From Alphaproteobacteria bacterium (lineage in GTDB: Bacteria; Pseudomonadota; Alphaproteobacteria; Sphingomonadales; Kordiimonadaceae), in the NCBI GenBank assembly GCA_006226495.1, contig SBGU01000029.1, positions 121,229-185,228 on the forward strand: DNA of 64,000 nt, given 5' to 3'. This document shows, piece after piece, positions 43,716-54,012 of the stretch. The number at the start of each line of letters is the position of its first letter. Position 1 is the first letter of the stretch. The position numbers and the translations under genes are program-made. The notes under the pieces are model-generated. The model saw only the letters and a list, made by a program, of their open reading frames with translations, did no database searches and was not told where the DNA came from.

Positions 43716-43805
43716 GCGCTGTCACCCCTACAGGTTGGCCCCTCATGTGGGCTTCTACTCTAACATCAACTTTAGATTTGTGGACCAAAAGCTCCGCTTG
43801 CTATT

Positions 43806-43828
43806 CTAAACTGAACCGTTTAGTTTAG
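43806..43828. promoter_or_regulatory. TetR operator candidate between efflux operon and regulator gene
   Basis: The segment CTAAACTGAACCGTTTAGTTTAG contains two overlapping dyads: CTAAAC (43806-43811) with GTTTAG (43818-43823), and TAAACT (43807-43812) with AGTTTA (43822-43827). It lies 91 bases upstream of the adaptor start and 117 upstream of the TetR start, in the 229-base divergent region. Repression of both promoters is likely. Confidence 0.65.
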
Positions 43829-43944
43829 TTGTGTTCAATAATATGTTGCTGTATGGCCGTCAAGCACAATTCGGGCGCACGGCAGCCGGGTCTGGGAAGG
43901 CCGGTGTGTCGAACAAACAAAAGCCCGGAAAGCAGGGATAGATC

Positions 43945-44637
43945 ATGACCAACAAACAGCCCGAGCAGGCACAGGTGTCCAGGGACACCGACGTGCCGGA
44001 AATTGAACTCGACCTCGAGAACAAGAAAGTGCGCCTGATACTGGACGCGGCCCATCATGTTTTCCTCGAGCAGGGCTATGATGCCGCCACGACCGACCAG
44101 ATTGCCCGCACGGCCGGCGTTTCAAAAGCCACCATGTATGTATACTTCAAAAGCAAGGAATCCCTTCTGAAGGCGATGGTCCAGCGTGAGATAAGGACCA
44201 TGACCCCGATCCTGGCAGGGGTGCCCGTCACGGGCCCGTTTGATATCCGCGAGGTGCTGGTCCGTATCGCCGCCGTCCATACCGAACTTGTGCTCACCCG
44301 GTCGGGCCAGGGCATGCACCGGCTGGTGTTGGGGCTTGCGAGCCGCTTCCCGGAAGTTGGCCAGATATTCTATGACGCAGGCCCCCGCCAGATTCGCACC
44401 CAGGTCGCTGCGGTCCTGCGGGCGGCGGTTGAACGCGGATACCTGGACATCCCCGATGTCGACCTCGCCGCAACCCAGTTCCTGACCCTTGCCCTGGGCG
44501 AACTGCCGCACAACCGGCTGATCGCCTTGCCGGTGCCATCCAGGGCAGAAGTCAGCAAGGTTATAGAAAGCGGTGTGGACCTGTTCATGCGCGGCTATGC
44601 GCCTGCCGGTGGCCCCAAGGCGCCCCCCCGGACCTGA
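43945..44637 (+). CDS. TetR-family regulator of the adjacent RND pump
   Basis: 230 residues. An N-terminal helix-turn-helix domain (about 30-85) has FLEQGYDAATTDQIARTAGV and SKATMYVYFKSKESLLKAMV, the classical TetR/AcrR signature. The C-terminal helical ligand-binding domain (about 95-225) includes FPEVGQIFYDAGPRQIRTQV, like the TetR_C domain of AcrR-type repressors. It is divergent from the efflux operon, and a palindromic site lies between. It would act by dissociating when a pump substrate binds. Confidence 0.92.
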   Translation: MTNKQPEQAQVSRDTDVPEIELDLENKKVRLILDAAHHVFLEQGYDAATTDQIARTAGVSKATMYVYFKSKESLLKAMVQREIRTMTPILAGVPVTGPFDIREVLVRIAAVHTELVLTRSGQGMHRLVLGLASRFPEVGQIFYDAGPRQIRTQVAAVLRAAVERGYLDIPDVDLAATQFLTLALGELPHNRLIALPVPSRAEVSKVIESGVDLFMRGYAPAGGPKAPPRT

Positions 44638-44643
44638 TCCTGC

Positions 44644-46233
44644 CTAGCGGCCCTTGAGGGCAGTTTCCAGCGCCTTCAGGATACGGCGACGTTCCTTGTC
44701 TGACGTGGCGGCATCCAGCCGGTGCCTGACATCAATGCTGAACTGGGCAAGGTCATTGTGCCAGTCAGGGCCTGAAACGGCCTCTTTTTCCAGCCTCGGG
44801 TGCGCATGCCCCTTCAGCGGTCCGTCGTCCGTGCGGCTGAGGTCGAACTCGTCATCCAGTGCCGGCACGATAAGGTGTTCAGCCGGGAACCCGGTTTCCA
44901 GAAGCGCCGCCCGCATGGCCTGAAGCGATTCTTCGCCCCCGTGGGTCAGGAACAGGCCGTGCCGGACCGGCAAGCGCTCCCTGATCCAGGCAAGCACACC
45001 ATCATGATCGGCATGGCCGGAATAGCCATCCAGCGTGCGGATACGGGCCCGCACCTCGATTTCCTCACCCTGAATCTTGACCCGTTTTTTGCCATCCTCC
45101 AGCAGCCGGCCAAGTGTGCCTTCTGCCTGATAACCTACCAGCAGCACGGTGGCCTGCGGGCGCCACAGATGATCCTTCAGGTGATGGCGAATACGTCCGG
45201 CATCGCACATGCCGGATGCCGCCATGATAATGGTGCTGCCGCTGAAACGGGCGATGGCTTTGCTTTCATCCGCCGTTTCGGTGAAATGGAAGCTCGGGTG
45301 TTCGAAGGGTACACACCCGGCGCCCACATCCTCGAGGCTGTCAGCATGGCTCGAGAAGACCGACGTTACCTTGATGGCAAGCGGCGAATCGATAAAGACC
45401 GGCACACAGGGGATGTCTCCATTCTTGAGCAGATAGGAAAGGTCCAGCAGCAGTTCCTGGGTGCGTTCAACCGCAAAGGCCGGAATCAACAGGGTACCAC
45501 CGCCCCTGAGCGCATCATTGATTTCGGCCGCCAAAAGCGCGCGGCGTTCTGCCGGGCCATCGTCATGCCGCCGGCGCCCGCCATAGGTGGCTTCGCACAC
45601 CAGGAAATCCAGGTCCGACGGTGCCTCGGGGTCCGGATGGAACAGCTTGTTGTCAGGCCCGATATCGCCTGAAAACAGCATGTGCCGCGCGTGACCACCG
45701 TCGCCGTCGGGCACTTCGAGCTCGATGGATGCGGCGCCCAGGATATGGCCCGCGTTCCAGTAACGGGCGCGAATACCGCCCAGGTCCCGCCACTGGTCGT
45801 AGGGCACGGGCCTGATCTGGCGCTGGCAGGTCTCGGCATCCGCTGCGGTATAGATGGGCTCCACTTCCGGCTTGCCCCGCTGGCGGTTGCGGCGGTTCAG
45901 CCTGTCGACTTCCATTTCCTGAATATAGGCGCTGTCGGGCAGCATATAGGCCAACAGGTCGCGCGTGCCGCTGGTCGCATAGATAGGGCCGGAAAAGCCG
46001 TGACGCACCAGCTTCGGCAACAGGCCGGCATGGTCGATATGGGCGTGGGTCAGCAATACAAAATCGATGGCTGCGGGATCGAACGGGAAGCGGTCGTAGT
46101 TGAGTTCCTTCACGGTCTTTGACCCCTGGAACATGCCGCAGTCGACCAGGAACTGCGTCTCGCCGGCCCTGATCCAGTAGCAGGAACCTGTCACGGTACC
46201 GGCAGCACCACAGAAACGAATCTTGATCGACAT
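44644..46233 (-). CDS. Beta-CASP metallo-beta-lactamase-fold RNA hydrolase
   Basis: 529 residues. The N-terminal MBL motifs are LLTHAHIDHAGLLPKL (HxHxDH), GHILGAASIELEV and LFSGDIG. A beta-CASP insert follows (RTQELLLDLSYLL to IIMAASGMCDAGRIRHHL), then the C-terminal RMMBL motif with GYSGHADHDGVLAWI. These are the signatures of CPSF73-like ribonucleases, which use two zinc ions. An extra C-terminal stretch of roughly 70 residues is present. The gene ends a three-gene operon with PRPP synthetase-like and AMP-phosphorylase-like genes (2-base gap). A role in RNA turnover feeding nucleotide salvage is inferred. Confidence 0.9.
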   Translation of the reverse strand: MSIKIRFCGAAGTVTGSCYWIRAGETQFLVDCGMFQGSKTVKELNYDRFPFDPAAIDFVLLTHAHIDHAGLLPKLVRHGFSGPIYATSGTRDLLAYMLPDSAYIQEMEVDRLNRRNRQRGKPEVEPIYTAADAETCQRQIRPVPYDQWRDLGGIRARYWNAGHILGAASIELEVPDGDGGHARHMLFSGDIGPDNKLFHPDPEAPSDLDFLVCEATYGGRRRHDDGPAERRALLAAEINDALRGGGTLLIPAFAVERTQELLLDLSYLLKNGDIPCVPVFIDSPLAIKVTSVFSSHADSLEDVGAGCVPFEHPSFHFTETADESKAIARFSGSTIIMAASGMCDAGRIRHHLKDHLWRPQATVLLVGYQAEGTLGRLLEDGKKRVKIQGEEIEVRARIRTLDGYSGHADHDGVLAWIRERLPVRHGLFLTHGGEESLQAMRAALLETGFPAEHLIVPALDDEFDLSRTDDGPLKGHAHPRLEKEAVSGPDWHNDLAQFSIDVRHRLDAATSDKERRRILKALETALKGR

Positions 46234-46235
46234 GT

Positions 46236-47123
46236 CTATCCTTCCCCTTGAAGCGCCGACACCAGAAGCGGCGTCAGGCTGATACTGTTGCTCGCATGCA
46301 AAATGCTGTCCGTCGACTGAAGCCGCACCACACCCGCGGCACGCATGCGATCCATGTCCGCAGCGGATGCCAGTACATGCACGGCCACCACCTCGATCCG
46401 GGTTGCGCCCGCGTCCTGCAACAGCGCTGCCGCCCGGCAGACCGTCGCCCCCGAAGACACAAGGTCATCGACAAGAACCGCCGGGCGGCCTTTTGCCCTG
46501 CCCGCTTGCGGCAGGCTGATCTGCACCTGCCGGTCCCCGAAACGTTCCTTTTCCGCCACGATGAAATCGAGCCCGGCCTGCGCCGCCACTGCCGCGACCC
46601 ACTGGCGGGATTCGCCATCCGGCCCCACCAGGACAGCATTCCTGAGGGCCGGATCGCCTGCCAGCGCCTCCGCGATCAGGGGGGCTGCCGACAGGGCATC
46701 GGCTTCAATACCCGGCAAGGCTTCGCCCAGGGTCGCGATCCGGTGCAGGTGCGGGTCAACGGTGATCACCCGGTCAAAAATGTCGGCAAGCCAGCGACCG
46801 ACCACGCGCTGGCTGACCGCCTGCCCCGCACTGAAGGCCATGTCCTGGCGCATGTAACAGAGATAGGGGCACACGAGCACAAGGCGCGTGGCCCCGCCGT
46901 CCTTCAGGGCGGTCGCCGCCAGCATCAGTTGCACCAGCTTTTCGTTGGGATGATCAAGGCCGACATAAAGGATGGCCGTGCCCGCACACGGCACCACCGT
47001 GACCCGACTTTCGCCGTCAGGGAAGGTGTGGATATCGATCTTGTGTGTCGGCAGGCCGTGCGCGCCTGCTAGCCGGCCTGCCGGTACCTCGCAACCGGGC
47101 CAGATATGAAGGGTGGCGGTCAT
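46236..47123 (-). CDS. Ribose-phosphate pyrophosphokinase-like protein
   Basis: 295 residues, slightly short of the classical PRPP synthetase length (about 310). It has the ATP-site loop [16 protein letters not shown], a [20 protein letters not shown] segment (the R-Q-D motif), VDPHLHR with the metal-binding histidine, and the PRPP loop [17 protein letters not shown]. This version resembles archaeal-type enzymes. It would make PRPP from ribose-5-phosphate and ATP, or work in reverse/with another phospho-sugar. It overlaps the AMP-phosphorylase-like gene by 4 bases upstream and is followed by the MBL gene. Confidence 0.88.
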   Translation of the reverse strand: MTATLHIWPGCEVPAGRLAGAHGLPTHKIDIHTFPDGESRVTVVPCAGTAILYVGLDHPNEKLVQLMLAATALKDGGATRLVLVCPYLCYMRQDMAFSAGQAVSQRVVGRWLADIFDRVITVDPHLHRIATLGEALPGIEADALSAAPLIAEALAGDPALRNAVLVGPDGESRQWVAAVAAQAGLDFIVAEKERFGDRQVQISLPQAGRAKGRPAVLVDDLVSSGATVCRAAALLQDAGATRIEVVAVHVLASAADMDRMRAAGVVRLQSTDSILHASNSISLTPLLVSALQGEG

Positions 47124-48613
47124 GCCGTGCCGCCAATCCGGTAGCCGCTGTCTTCCTGGGCAAAGGCCCTGGCAAAGCCGAAATCGGAATCGAAGCAGGC
47201 ATGGATGCGATAGAGCGGCGCGCCGGCCTCGACCGGGTCACCGACCTTGCACAAAAGATCGACCCCCGCGCCCTTGTCCATCGGTGCGCCGGCCAGGCGG
47301 GCAAGCCGATTGATGCGGTAACAGTCGATGGCTTCGACCCTGCCGCTTCTGGGCGCTGTTATCTCATGGGTCAGGTTGCCGGGGCAGATGGCCGCCGTCT
47401 GGCGGCCCTGGGCATCGATGATGCGGTTCATGGTCGCGAGCGCGGCGCCACTTTCCAGAAGCTGTTTCGCCCGCGCGTATCCCGAACCGCCCTGAAGCGC
47501 CGGATCGTTTTCAAGCAGTGCGCCGGCCAACTGAAGGGATTTTTCCCTCAGATCGGCCGGTGCCTCGGGCGCGCAGGCCAGCACATTCATGACATCGCGG
47601 GCTTCCAGCGCCGGGCCGATACCACGACCGATGGGCTGGCTGCCATCGGTGGTGATGACATCAACATGCAGGCCCACTTCACGCCCGACATATTCAAACA
47701 GTTTCCTCAGCCGCATGGCGTCGCCATGGCTGCGCACCTTGGCGGATGGCCCGATGGGGATATCGATCAGCAGATGGGTCGACCCCGCCGATATTTTCTT
47801 GGACATGATCGAGGCCACCATCTGTTCGCGGGTATCGATGCCGAGGGGACGTTCAACCGAGATCAGCACATCATCGGCCGGCGACAGGTTCACATGCCCG
47901 CCCCACACCAGGCAGCCGCCGCATTGGTCCACAACCTTCTGCATCTCGTGGCTCGACAGGTCGACCCGGGCCAGCACTTCCATCGTATCGGCCGTACCGG
48001 CGGGCGAAGTGATGGCGCGCGACGAGGATTTGGGGATCGGCAGCCCGTGGGCCGCGACAATCGGCACCACCAGCATCGACGTGCGGTTGCCGGGAATGCC
48101 GCCGATGCAATGTTTGTCCACGACAATGGGGGCACGCCAACTGAGCCGGTTGCCGGCATCGGCCATGGCGCGGGTCAGCGCCAGCATCTCCGCCGTGGTC
48201 AGGAACCCGGCGCAGGAGACCAGAAAGGCCGCGATTTCCATCTCTGCATAACGGTGGCTGGCGATGTCGGCGATGATGGCGGCAATCTGCGGTGCCTCGA
48301 GCGTATGGCCCAGGATCTTCTTGCGCAGATATTCAAGGCTGTGGGGCGGCTGCGCGGGCGCGATACGCACCGGATGCTCGGCCTCGAGGCCAAGCCGCGC
48401 AAAAGCCTGTTCGGACAGGCCAAGCTCGTCCGGCGCTACAATGGCGGGGTCGTCCACGATCATCAGGGACGCCAGCAGGCTATGGCCTTCATCAAGCACA
48501 TTGATGGTCTTGAAGGCCTGGAATTCTTCAGGCCGATACAGTTCGCACGTGCGCGCGAGGAACGCCACATTGGCGCCATAGGTGTCGATGCCGACCCGCT
48601 TCAGTTTCAGCAT
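47120..48613 (-). CDS. AMP phosphorylase-like (thymidine phosphorylase superfamily)
   Basis: 497 residues from the ATG 48611-48613; an upstream frame extension has low-complexity Arg-rich sequence and was rejected. An N-terminal extra domain (about 1-85) precedes a nucleoside phosphorylase core with [35 protein letters not shown] and [13 protein letters not shown]. These are the archaeal AMP-phosphorylase versions of the phosphate-binding motifs, not those of DeoA. The archaeal enzyme turns NMP plus phosphate into ribose-1,5-bisphosphate plus base. It is first of three genes with PRPP synthetase-like and beta-CASP genes. Confidence 0.88.
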   Translation of the reverse strand: MLKLKRVGIDTYGANVAFLARTCELYRPEEFQAFKTINVLDEGHSLLASLMIVDDPAIVAPDELGLSEQAFARLGLEAEHPVRIAPAQPPHSLEYLRKKILGHTLEAPQIAAIIADIASHRYAEMEIAAFLVSCAGFLTTAEMLALTRAMADAGNRLSWRAPIVVDKHCIGGIPGNRTSMLVVPIVAAHGLPIPKSSSRAITSPAGTADTMEVLARVDLSSHEMQKVVDQCGGCLVWGGHVNLSPADDVLISVERPLGIDTREQMVASIMSKKISAGSTHLLIDIPIGPSAKVRSHGDAMRLRKLFEYVGREVGLHVDVITTDGSQPIGRGIGPALEARDVMNVLACAPEAPADLREKSLQLAGALLENDPALQGGSGYARAKQLLESGAALATMNRIIDAQGRQTAAICPGNLTHEITAPRSGRVEAIDCYRINRLARLAGAPMDKGAGVDLLCKVGDPVEAGAPLYRIHACFDSDFGFARAFAQEDSGYRIGGTA

Positions 48614-48686
48614 TGCTGCACTCAGTCCTTCCCGGTTTTCCCTGACCAGCAATAAGGCCGCGCGCCTGCGGCTGCCTTGATCCCGG

Positions 48687-50366
48687 TCAAACCGCTTGCA
48701 GGCCTTGGGATGGCGGTACCGTGTCGTCGTCCCCGGCGGGCGGGGCCGCGTCGCCATTTTCAAGCTGGCGTGCGATATCGTTTTCCATGCCGCCGGCCTT
48801 CGCAAGCCGGGCCACGAAGCGGTTCAGCACGCTCAGGGTTTCAATCAGCTCGCTGACAGCGTCTGCCGGTACCGCATGGTCCATGACCGCCGCCAGAAGC
48901 TCGGCACGCAGGCTGTGATAGCTTTCCTCGAGCCTGGCCACCATGTCGGGCGCCAGCGGGGGCACCTGCGGCGCGGGCTGTGCGCCCGCCCGCTGCACGG
49001 CGTCTGCCAGCACGTTCACATGGCGGCTGCACTGGCGCCGCATCTGCGGGTCTTCGAGCCGGAGAATGGCGGCGCGCACACCAGACGCCTGCACAACAAG
49101 GGCCGCAGCTTCCAGATAATACTGGCTGGCTTGCATCAGTTGCACGAGCCGGCCTGCCACTTCATGAACCACCGTGCCCTTCTGGGCATGGCCGACAAAA
49201 TCATAGACCGCTGCCACCAGTGCCTGCACCACGTCCTGCTTGCGGCGCAACTGGCTGTGTGCCGGCACCTTTTCGGCAAGCGCCAGTCCGGCCACGAGCG
49301 TGACCTCGGCATCGATGCGGGCAATTTCCCTGAGAAGTGCCTGCACCGCCAGGTCCGGTGTGGCGGCAAGGGTGGTATCCAGGTATCGCGGGCGGCTTTC
49401 GTCCTCCTCGATGGTGCGGAAGCGGGTATGGAGAAACCGCGCCAGCCGGCCACGCCAGGGCCAGATCAAGAGCACGCCCATCACATTGAAAGCGGTATGG
49501 AACAACGCCAGAAGGACCGCAAGGCTGGCCATGTGGGCCACCGTGTCGGCAAACGGCAGCGCCAGCACAAGCAGCACGAGCGCGAGCGCCCCGGTGATCA
49601 GGTTGAACACGATATGGGCAAGGCTGACACGCCGCGCATTCGGCGTGGCACCAATCGAGGTCAGCACCGCTGTGGAGGTGGTGCCGATATTGCTGCCAAC
49701 CACCATCGCGGCGGCGGTCGGCAGCATGACGGCGCCACCTGCGGCTGCGGTCAGAATGAAAGCCACCGCCGCGCTGGACGACTGGGCGAGCACCGTGACC
49801 ACAAAACCGATGACGGCGCCGATCAGGATACCAAGCGCACCATAATCGCTGACCACCTGCAAATTGATGGAAGGCCCCAAACTGTCGAAGCCCGCCTTCA
49901 GGAAATCGAGACCCAGGAAAAACAGCCCGAAGCCGGCCAGCGCGGTACCGAAGCCGCCCTGTGCCCTGTCGCCCAGCATAAGCCGGATGCCCATACCGGC
50001 CCCGACCATAACGAGCGCCAGGGCCGACAGGCTGAATTCGAAGCCGACCGCAGCCACGATCCAGCCTGTGATTGTGGTACCGATATTGGTGCCGAAGATA
50101 ACGGTGATGGCCTGTTCGAGGCTCATGAGCCCGGCATTGACAAAACCGATGGTGGCCACGGTCACAGCGCTGGAGGACTGCACCAGCACGGTCATGGACA
50201 CACCGGACGCAAGGCCGCGCCAGGGCGGCGTGGTGCCTTTTTTCAGGATTGCGGTCAGCCGGTCGCCTGCCGCGAGCCTGAGGCCATCCGTCAGCATAGA
50301 CAGCGCCAAAAGCAACAGACCCAGTCCGCCCAGCAACTGCCCGAATTCCGCCATCCGCATCCCCAT
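48687..50366 (-). CDS. Na/Pi cotransporter family protein with PhoU-like tail
   Basis: 559 residues. The N-terminal part (about 1-310) has the inverted repeat of the NptA/SLC34 family: [18 protein letters not shown] and [17 protein letters not shown], the QSSS motifs that bind phosphate and sodium. The C-terminal 240 residues form helical PhoU-like domains ([19 protein letters not shown] and [20 protein letters not shown]). Such proteins move phosphate with Na+, often outward. No phosphate-regulon box was identified. It is separate from the upstream reductase gene by about 120 bases on the same strand. Confidence 0.9.
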   Translation of the reverse strand: MGMRMAEFGQLLGGLGLLLLALSMLTDGLRLAAGDRLTAILKKGTTPPWRGLASGVSMTVLVQSSSAVTVATIGFVNAGLMSLEQAITVIFGTNIGTTITGWIVAAVGFEFSLSALALVMVGAGMGIRLMLGDRAQGGFGTALAGFGLFFLGLDFLKAGFDSLGPSINLQVVSDYGALGILIGAVIGFVVTVLAQSSSAAVAFILTAAAGGAVMLPTAAAMVVGSNIGTTSTAVLTSIGATPNARRVSLAHIVFNLITGALALVLLVLALPFADTVAHMASLAVLLALFHTAFNVMGVLLIWPWRGRLARFLHTRFRTIEEDESRPRYLDTTLAATPDLAVQALLREIARIDAEVTLVAGLALAEKVPAHSQLRRKQDVVQALVAAVYDFVGHAQKGTVVHEVAGRLVQLMQASQYYLEAAALVVQASGVRAAILRLEDPQMRRQCSRHVNVLADAVQRAGAQPAPQVPPLAPDMVARLEESYHSLRAELLAAVMDHAVPADAVSELIETLSVLNRFVARLAKAGGMENDIARQLENGDAAPPAGDDDTVPPSQGLQAV

Positions 50367-50484
50367 GCTTCACCACCCCGGCCATTTGGCAACAGGGCAT
50401 CCATTGCCGCCAGAATACACGATTTGGCGGCCGCGAAATTGAGGAAAGTCAAAGCCCTGGAGGGACTGGCCTTCGTGCGCGGAG

Positions 50485-51315
50485 TCAGAAGTCTGCGGTG
50501 TTGGGGTCGGGCCCGCAGCGGCCATCAACGGTGTCGAGCGCCGCCATGGCGGCCATGTCGTCAGCGTCAAGGCGGAACGACAGGCTGTCGAGGTTTTCGA
50601 CAATGCGGCTTGGGGTCACCGATTTCGGGATCACGATCAGGCCGCTGTCCAGGTGCCAGCGAATGACCACCTGCGCGGTGGTGCGGCCATATTTGGCGGC
50701 GATGCGCAAAACCGTCGGGTCCTCGAACAGCTTGCCGCGGCCAAGCGGGCTCCAGCTTTCGGTGGCGATACCAAGCTTGGCGTGCGCTTCCCGAAGCCGG
50801 CGCTGCTGGAATGTGGGATGCAGTTCGATCTGGTTGAGGACCGGCACCACACCGGTTTCACCGGTGATGCGCTCCAGGTGCTCGACATCGAAGTTCGACA
50901 CGCCGATCGACCGGGCACGGCCTTCTTCCTTCAGCTTCACCAGCGCCTTCCAGGTATCGACATACAGGCCCCTGTAGGCCGACGGCCAGTGGATCAGCAA
51001 GAGGTCGACATAGTCGAACTGCAGCCGGCCCAGGCATTTTTCAAAGGCGACCATGGTCGCGTCATAACCCTGGTTGTCGTTCCAGATCTTGGTGGTGACA
51101 TAGACCTCGTCGCGCGGCAGGCCGGAGCGGCGCACACCTTCGCCCACGCCTTTTTCGTTCCGGTACACGGCCGCGGTATCGACATGGCGGTAGCCGGCTT
51201 CAAGGGCAGTTGCCACCACATCCGCCGTATCCTCGGATGGCGTCTGCCAGACACCCAGGCCGATTTGCGGAATGGCATTCTGGTCATTGAGAATGATGCG
51301 CGGCTGTGCGGTCAT
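50485..51315 (-). CDS. Aldo/keto reductase (2,5-diketo-gluconate reductase-like)
   Basis: 276 residues. A (beta/alpha)8 NADPH-dependent reductase with the catalytic tetrad visible: Asp in YRHVDTAAVYRNE, Tyr in the same segment, Lys in VYVTTKIW and His in LLIHWPSAY. The C-terminal NADPH-binding stretch VIPKSVTPSRIVENLDSLSF is intact. The sequence resembles the AKR5/DkgA-DkgB group. The actual substrate is unknown; short-chain aldehydes or keto-acids are common. It appears monocistronic on the minus strand. Confidence 0.93.
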   Translation of the reverse strand: MTAQPRIILNDQNAIPQIGLGVWQTPSEDTADVVATALEAGYRHVDTAAVYRNEKGVGEGVRRSGLPRDEVYVTTKIWNDNQGYDATMVAFEKCLGRLQFDYVDLLLIHWPSAYRGLYVDTWKALVKLKEEGRARSIGVSNFDVEHLERITGETGVVPVLNQIELHPTFQQRRLREAHAKLGIATESWSPLGRGKLFEDPTVLRIAAKYGRTTAQVVIRWHLDSGLIVIPKSVTPSRIVENLDSLSFRLDADDMAAMAALDTVDGRCGPDPNTADF

Positions 51316-51405
51316 GATCGCTCCTGAAACGGGCCCTGCCGAAAAACATGAAGTCTGTGCAGGTTTCTATATGGCCCAATGCCCCATGAGATCAAGCCCG
51401 CAGCC

Positions 51406-52431
51406 TTACCCGAACCGGCCGGAAAGCCCCATGGTCGCGGCCCAGGCCAGGAACAGGTCGGGCCATGCCTCGACCGGCTTGCCGATGGCTTTCCTGAGGC
51501 CGAACCCGTGCCCGCCGTGGGTGAACAGATGCATTTCGACCGTGCCGCCCCTGGCCTTCAGGGCTGCGCGCAAAAGCAGGCTGTTTTCAACCGGCACCAC
51601 ATCATCGTCTTCTGCATGAAGGAGGAAAAAGGGTGGCACACCTTCGGGCACATTATGGTCGGGCGAATGGGCCGCTTCACGTGCCGCGTCGGCGGCGGCC
51701 CCCACAAGCCGTTCGCGCGAACCGGCATGCGCGTGCGGCGCGCTCATGCTCATGACCGGATAGACGGGTGCGGCCAGGAACGGTCGGGCCGAAAGCGCAT
51801 CGGCTTCATCGACGGGGTCATAGACCCTGGTGTCATAGCGTGTGCCCAGGTCGGCGCACAAATGCCCGCCGGCGGAAAAACCCATCGCGCCCACACGTTC
51901 GGCGTCGATACCATAATCCTGCGCCCGATGCCGGATCAGCCGCATGGCGCGCTGGGCGTCCGCAAGCGGCACATTGGCGCCGTCCGCCCAGCCTTCGTGC
52001 GGCAGCCGGTAGAACAGCACAAAGACCGTATAGCCAAGGGCGCTGAGGCGCCGGCCGATCTCGTAACCTTCCTTGTCGACCACCACCCATTTATAGCCGC
52101 CACCGGGTGTGACCAGCAGCGCGGCGCCGTTCGGGCGCGCGGGCCGGAACACCGCCATGCGCGGCTTGGCGATGCCGTATACGGCGCGGTCGGTTACCAG
52201 CCGGTCCTGGCTGCGTTCGGTGGTGGTTTCCGTGATATCCGGCAAAGCGCCAAGCGCGCCTTCGGGCCACAGGTCAATGCTTTCCGTCGGCTGCGGCAGG
52301 CCGGGCGGCAGGTCGGGCCCGGCGCTTGGCAGTGCGGTCTGGGCGCCGGCGGAGCGAGCAGAAAAACCTGGCGCAACAAGGGTGGCAAGCGAGCCCAGGA
52401 TCAATGTGCGGCGGCTGGTTGGCATGGTCAT
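51406..52431 (-). CDS. Tat-exported alpha/beta hydrolase (esterase-lipase type)
   Basis: 341 residues from the ATG 52429-52431, with GGGAAAGGGAAG immediately upstream. The N-terminus MTMPTSRRTLILGSLATLV carries a twin-arginine motif followed by a hydrophobic stretch to ARSAGA, so Tat export is likely. The oxyanion region is LLVTPGGGYKWVV, the nucleophile is in AMGFSAGGH (G-F-S-A-G), the Asp in HAEDDDVVPV and the His in GGHGFGLR. This is the BD-FAE/carbohydrate-esterase-like family, probably an acetyl xylan or similar esterase. No sugar-degrading neighbour is seen. Confidence 0.87.
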   Translation of the reverse strand: MTMPTSRRTLILGSLATLVAPGFSARSAGAQTALPSAGPDLPPGLPQPTESIDLWPEGALGALPDITETTTERSQDRLVTDRAVYGIAKPRMAVFRPARPNGAALLVTPGGGYKWVVVDKEGYEIGRRLSALGYTVFVLFYRLPHEGWADGANVPLADAQRAMRLIRHRAQDYGIDAERVGAMGFSAGGHLCADLGTRYDTRVYDPVDEADALSARPFLAAPVYPVMSMSAPHAHAGSRERLVGAAADAAREAAHSPDHNVPEGVPPFFLLHAEDDDVVPVENSLLLRAALKARGGTVEMHLFTHGGHGFGLRKAIGKPVEAWPDLFLAWAATMGLSGRFG

Positions 52432-52536
52432 CTTCCCTTTCCCCGTGCCCGGCACCTACATGAAGGTAACCGGTGTCATAGCGCAGACCATACCCCGGCA
52501 GGCACCGGCATGCAATGGCTTGCGGGATTGCGATGA

Positions 52537-54012
52537 TCAGCGAAGCCGTGTCGCGGGCAAGGCGGGCAATACCACCGTTGCCCTGAGGCCGCCACCGGCC
52601 CTGTTGGCCAGCTTCACGTTGCCGCCATGGGCACCGGTGATGGTGCGGGCCACCGCGAGGCCGAGCCCGAAGCCGCCGGTTTGCCGACTGCGCGAACGGT
52701 CAGGCCTGTAGAAAGGTTCGAACACCCGTTCGAGTTCATGCTCCGGCAGGCCGGGGCCATCGTCGTCGATTTCGACAACCACGCCGTCCGCCCCCACGTC
52801 CATGCGCATGCGTGCCCGCGTTCCGAACTTGACCGCGTTGGTCAGGAGGTTGGTGAACAGGCGTCTGAGCGCCAGCGAATCGCCGGACACCACGGTCGGC
52901 ATGCCGGCCTCAAGCGTGATGTCGTGCCCCATGGCCACGAGGTCGTCACTCACGCTTTCCAATAGCGAACGCAGCTCCATCGGCTCGTGCCTGCTTGGCT
53001 GGCTGGCGTCGCGCACGAACGCGAGCGCGGCCGTGATCATGGCTTCCATTTCCGCGATATCGGCAGCCGCCTTTTCGCGGATGTCGTCTGGCGCGCTTTC
53101 GATCCGGAACGCCAGGCGGGTGAGCGGCGTGCGCAGGTCGTGTGCGATAGCGCCCACCATGTCGGTGCGTTCCTGCACATAGGTGCGCAGCCGGTCCTGC
53201 ATCTGGTTGAGCGCACGGGCCACGGTGCCCAGTTCCGCCGGTCCTTCGACCGCCACCGGCGCGGCGTTGGGGTCGAGCCCCAGGCGTTCGGCGGCATGGG
53301 TCAGTTTCTTGATCGGTTCGGTCAGGCCACGGGCGAAATAATGCGCGACCGGCACCATGATCAGGATGCCCGCCACCAGCCACACCAGGGTCTGGCGGGT
53401 ATAGCTGTCAATCAGCGGTGCCGGTTTCGAGCGCACCACCAGCCAGCCGCCGTCCGGTGTCCTGAGACCCGCGGAAAAATAGGCGCCGGCCATCACGTCG
53501 CGGTCAAACCCGCGCGGGCCACCGCCAAAATCGAGGCCCAGGCCGTCAGACATGCTGCCATCCATCTCGCCGGGTGGCGGGCCGGGACGGAAGTCACCCC
53601 GGTCGCCGGTATCGCCACCCCAGGGACCGAAGCGGTCGTCGGGCGGCGGACCCATCGGTCCCCGGCGTTCCTGCCGGGTATCGAGATCCGCGAACCGGAC
53701 CCGGTCTGCGCTGACATCCAGCGCGGACGCCAGTGCCGCCGCCATGAGCCGTTCCCGGTGGCCTTCGCCCTGCGGCGGTGCGATCGGCACCATCAGGGTA
53801 TCGAAGCGTTCAGGCGGCGCACCGACAATCGCCTGCCGGAATGCCTGCGCCAGTTCGCCGGACGTATAACCGACCGGTTCCGGCAGCGGCACCACCAGCA
53901 CCCGTACCGTATTGATGGCGAAGGCCGTGGTCAGGCACACCAGCAGCAGCACAAAAATGCGGGTGAACAGGCTTGGGGATCGGAAACGCTTCAGCTTTTC
54001 ATAGGCTGTCAT
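52537..54012 (-). CDS. Membrane sensor histidine kinase (EnvZ-like)
   Basis: 491 residues. A membrane helix lies at about residues 17-40, then a periplasmic sensor of about 170 residues containing a striking Gly/Pro/Asp-rich segment (GPMGPPPDDRFGPWGG and following), a second helix near 215-235 and a HAMP domain (TEPIKKLTHAAERLGLD). The kinase core has the H box AHDLRTPLTRLAF, N box NLLTNAVKFG, and G boxes IDDDGPGLP and GGFGLGLAVAR. It is the second gene of a two-gene operon; its start overlaps the response regulator stop. The signal is unknown. Confidence 0.93.
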   Translation of the reverse strand: MTAYEKLKRFRSPSLFTRIFVLLLVCLTTAFAINTVRVLVVPLPEPVGYTSGELAQAFRQAIVGAPPERFDTLMVPIAPPQGEGHRERLMAAALASALDVSADRVRFADLDTRQERRGPMGPPPDDRFGPWGGDTGDRGDFRPGPPPGEMDGSMSDGLGLDFGGGPRGFDRDVMAGAYFSAGLRTPDGGWLVVRSKPAPLIDSYTRQTLVWLVAGILIMVPVAHYFARGLTEPIKKLTHAAERLGLDPNAAPVAVEGPAELGTVARALNQMQDRLRTYVQERTDMVGAIAHDLRTPLTRLAFRIESAPDDIREKAAADIAEMEAMITAALAFVRDASQPSRHEPMELRSLLESVSDDLVAMGHDITLEAGMPTVVSGDSLALRRLFTNLLTNAVKFGTRARMRMDVGADGVVVEIDDDGPGLPEHELERVFEPFYRPDRSRSRQTGGFGLGLAVARTITGAHGGNVKLANRAGGGLRATVVLPALPATRLR

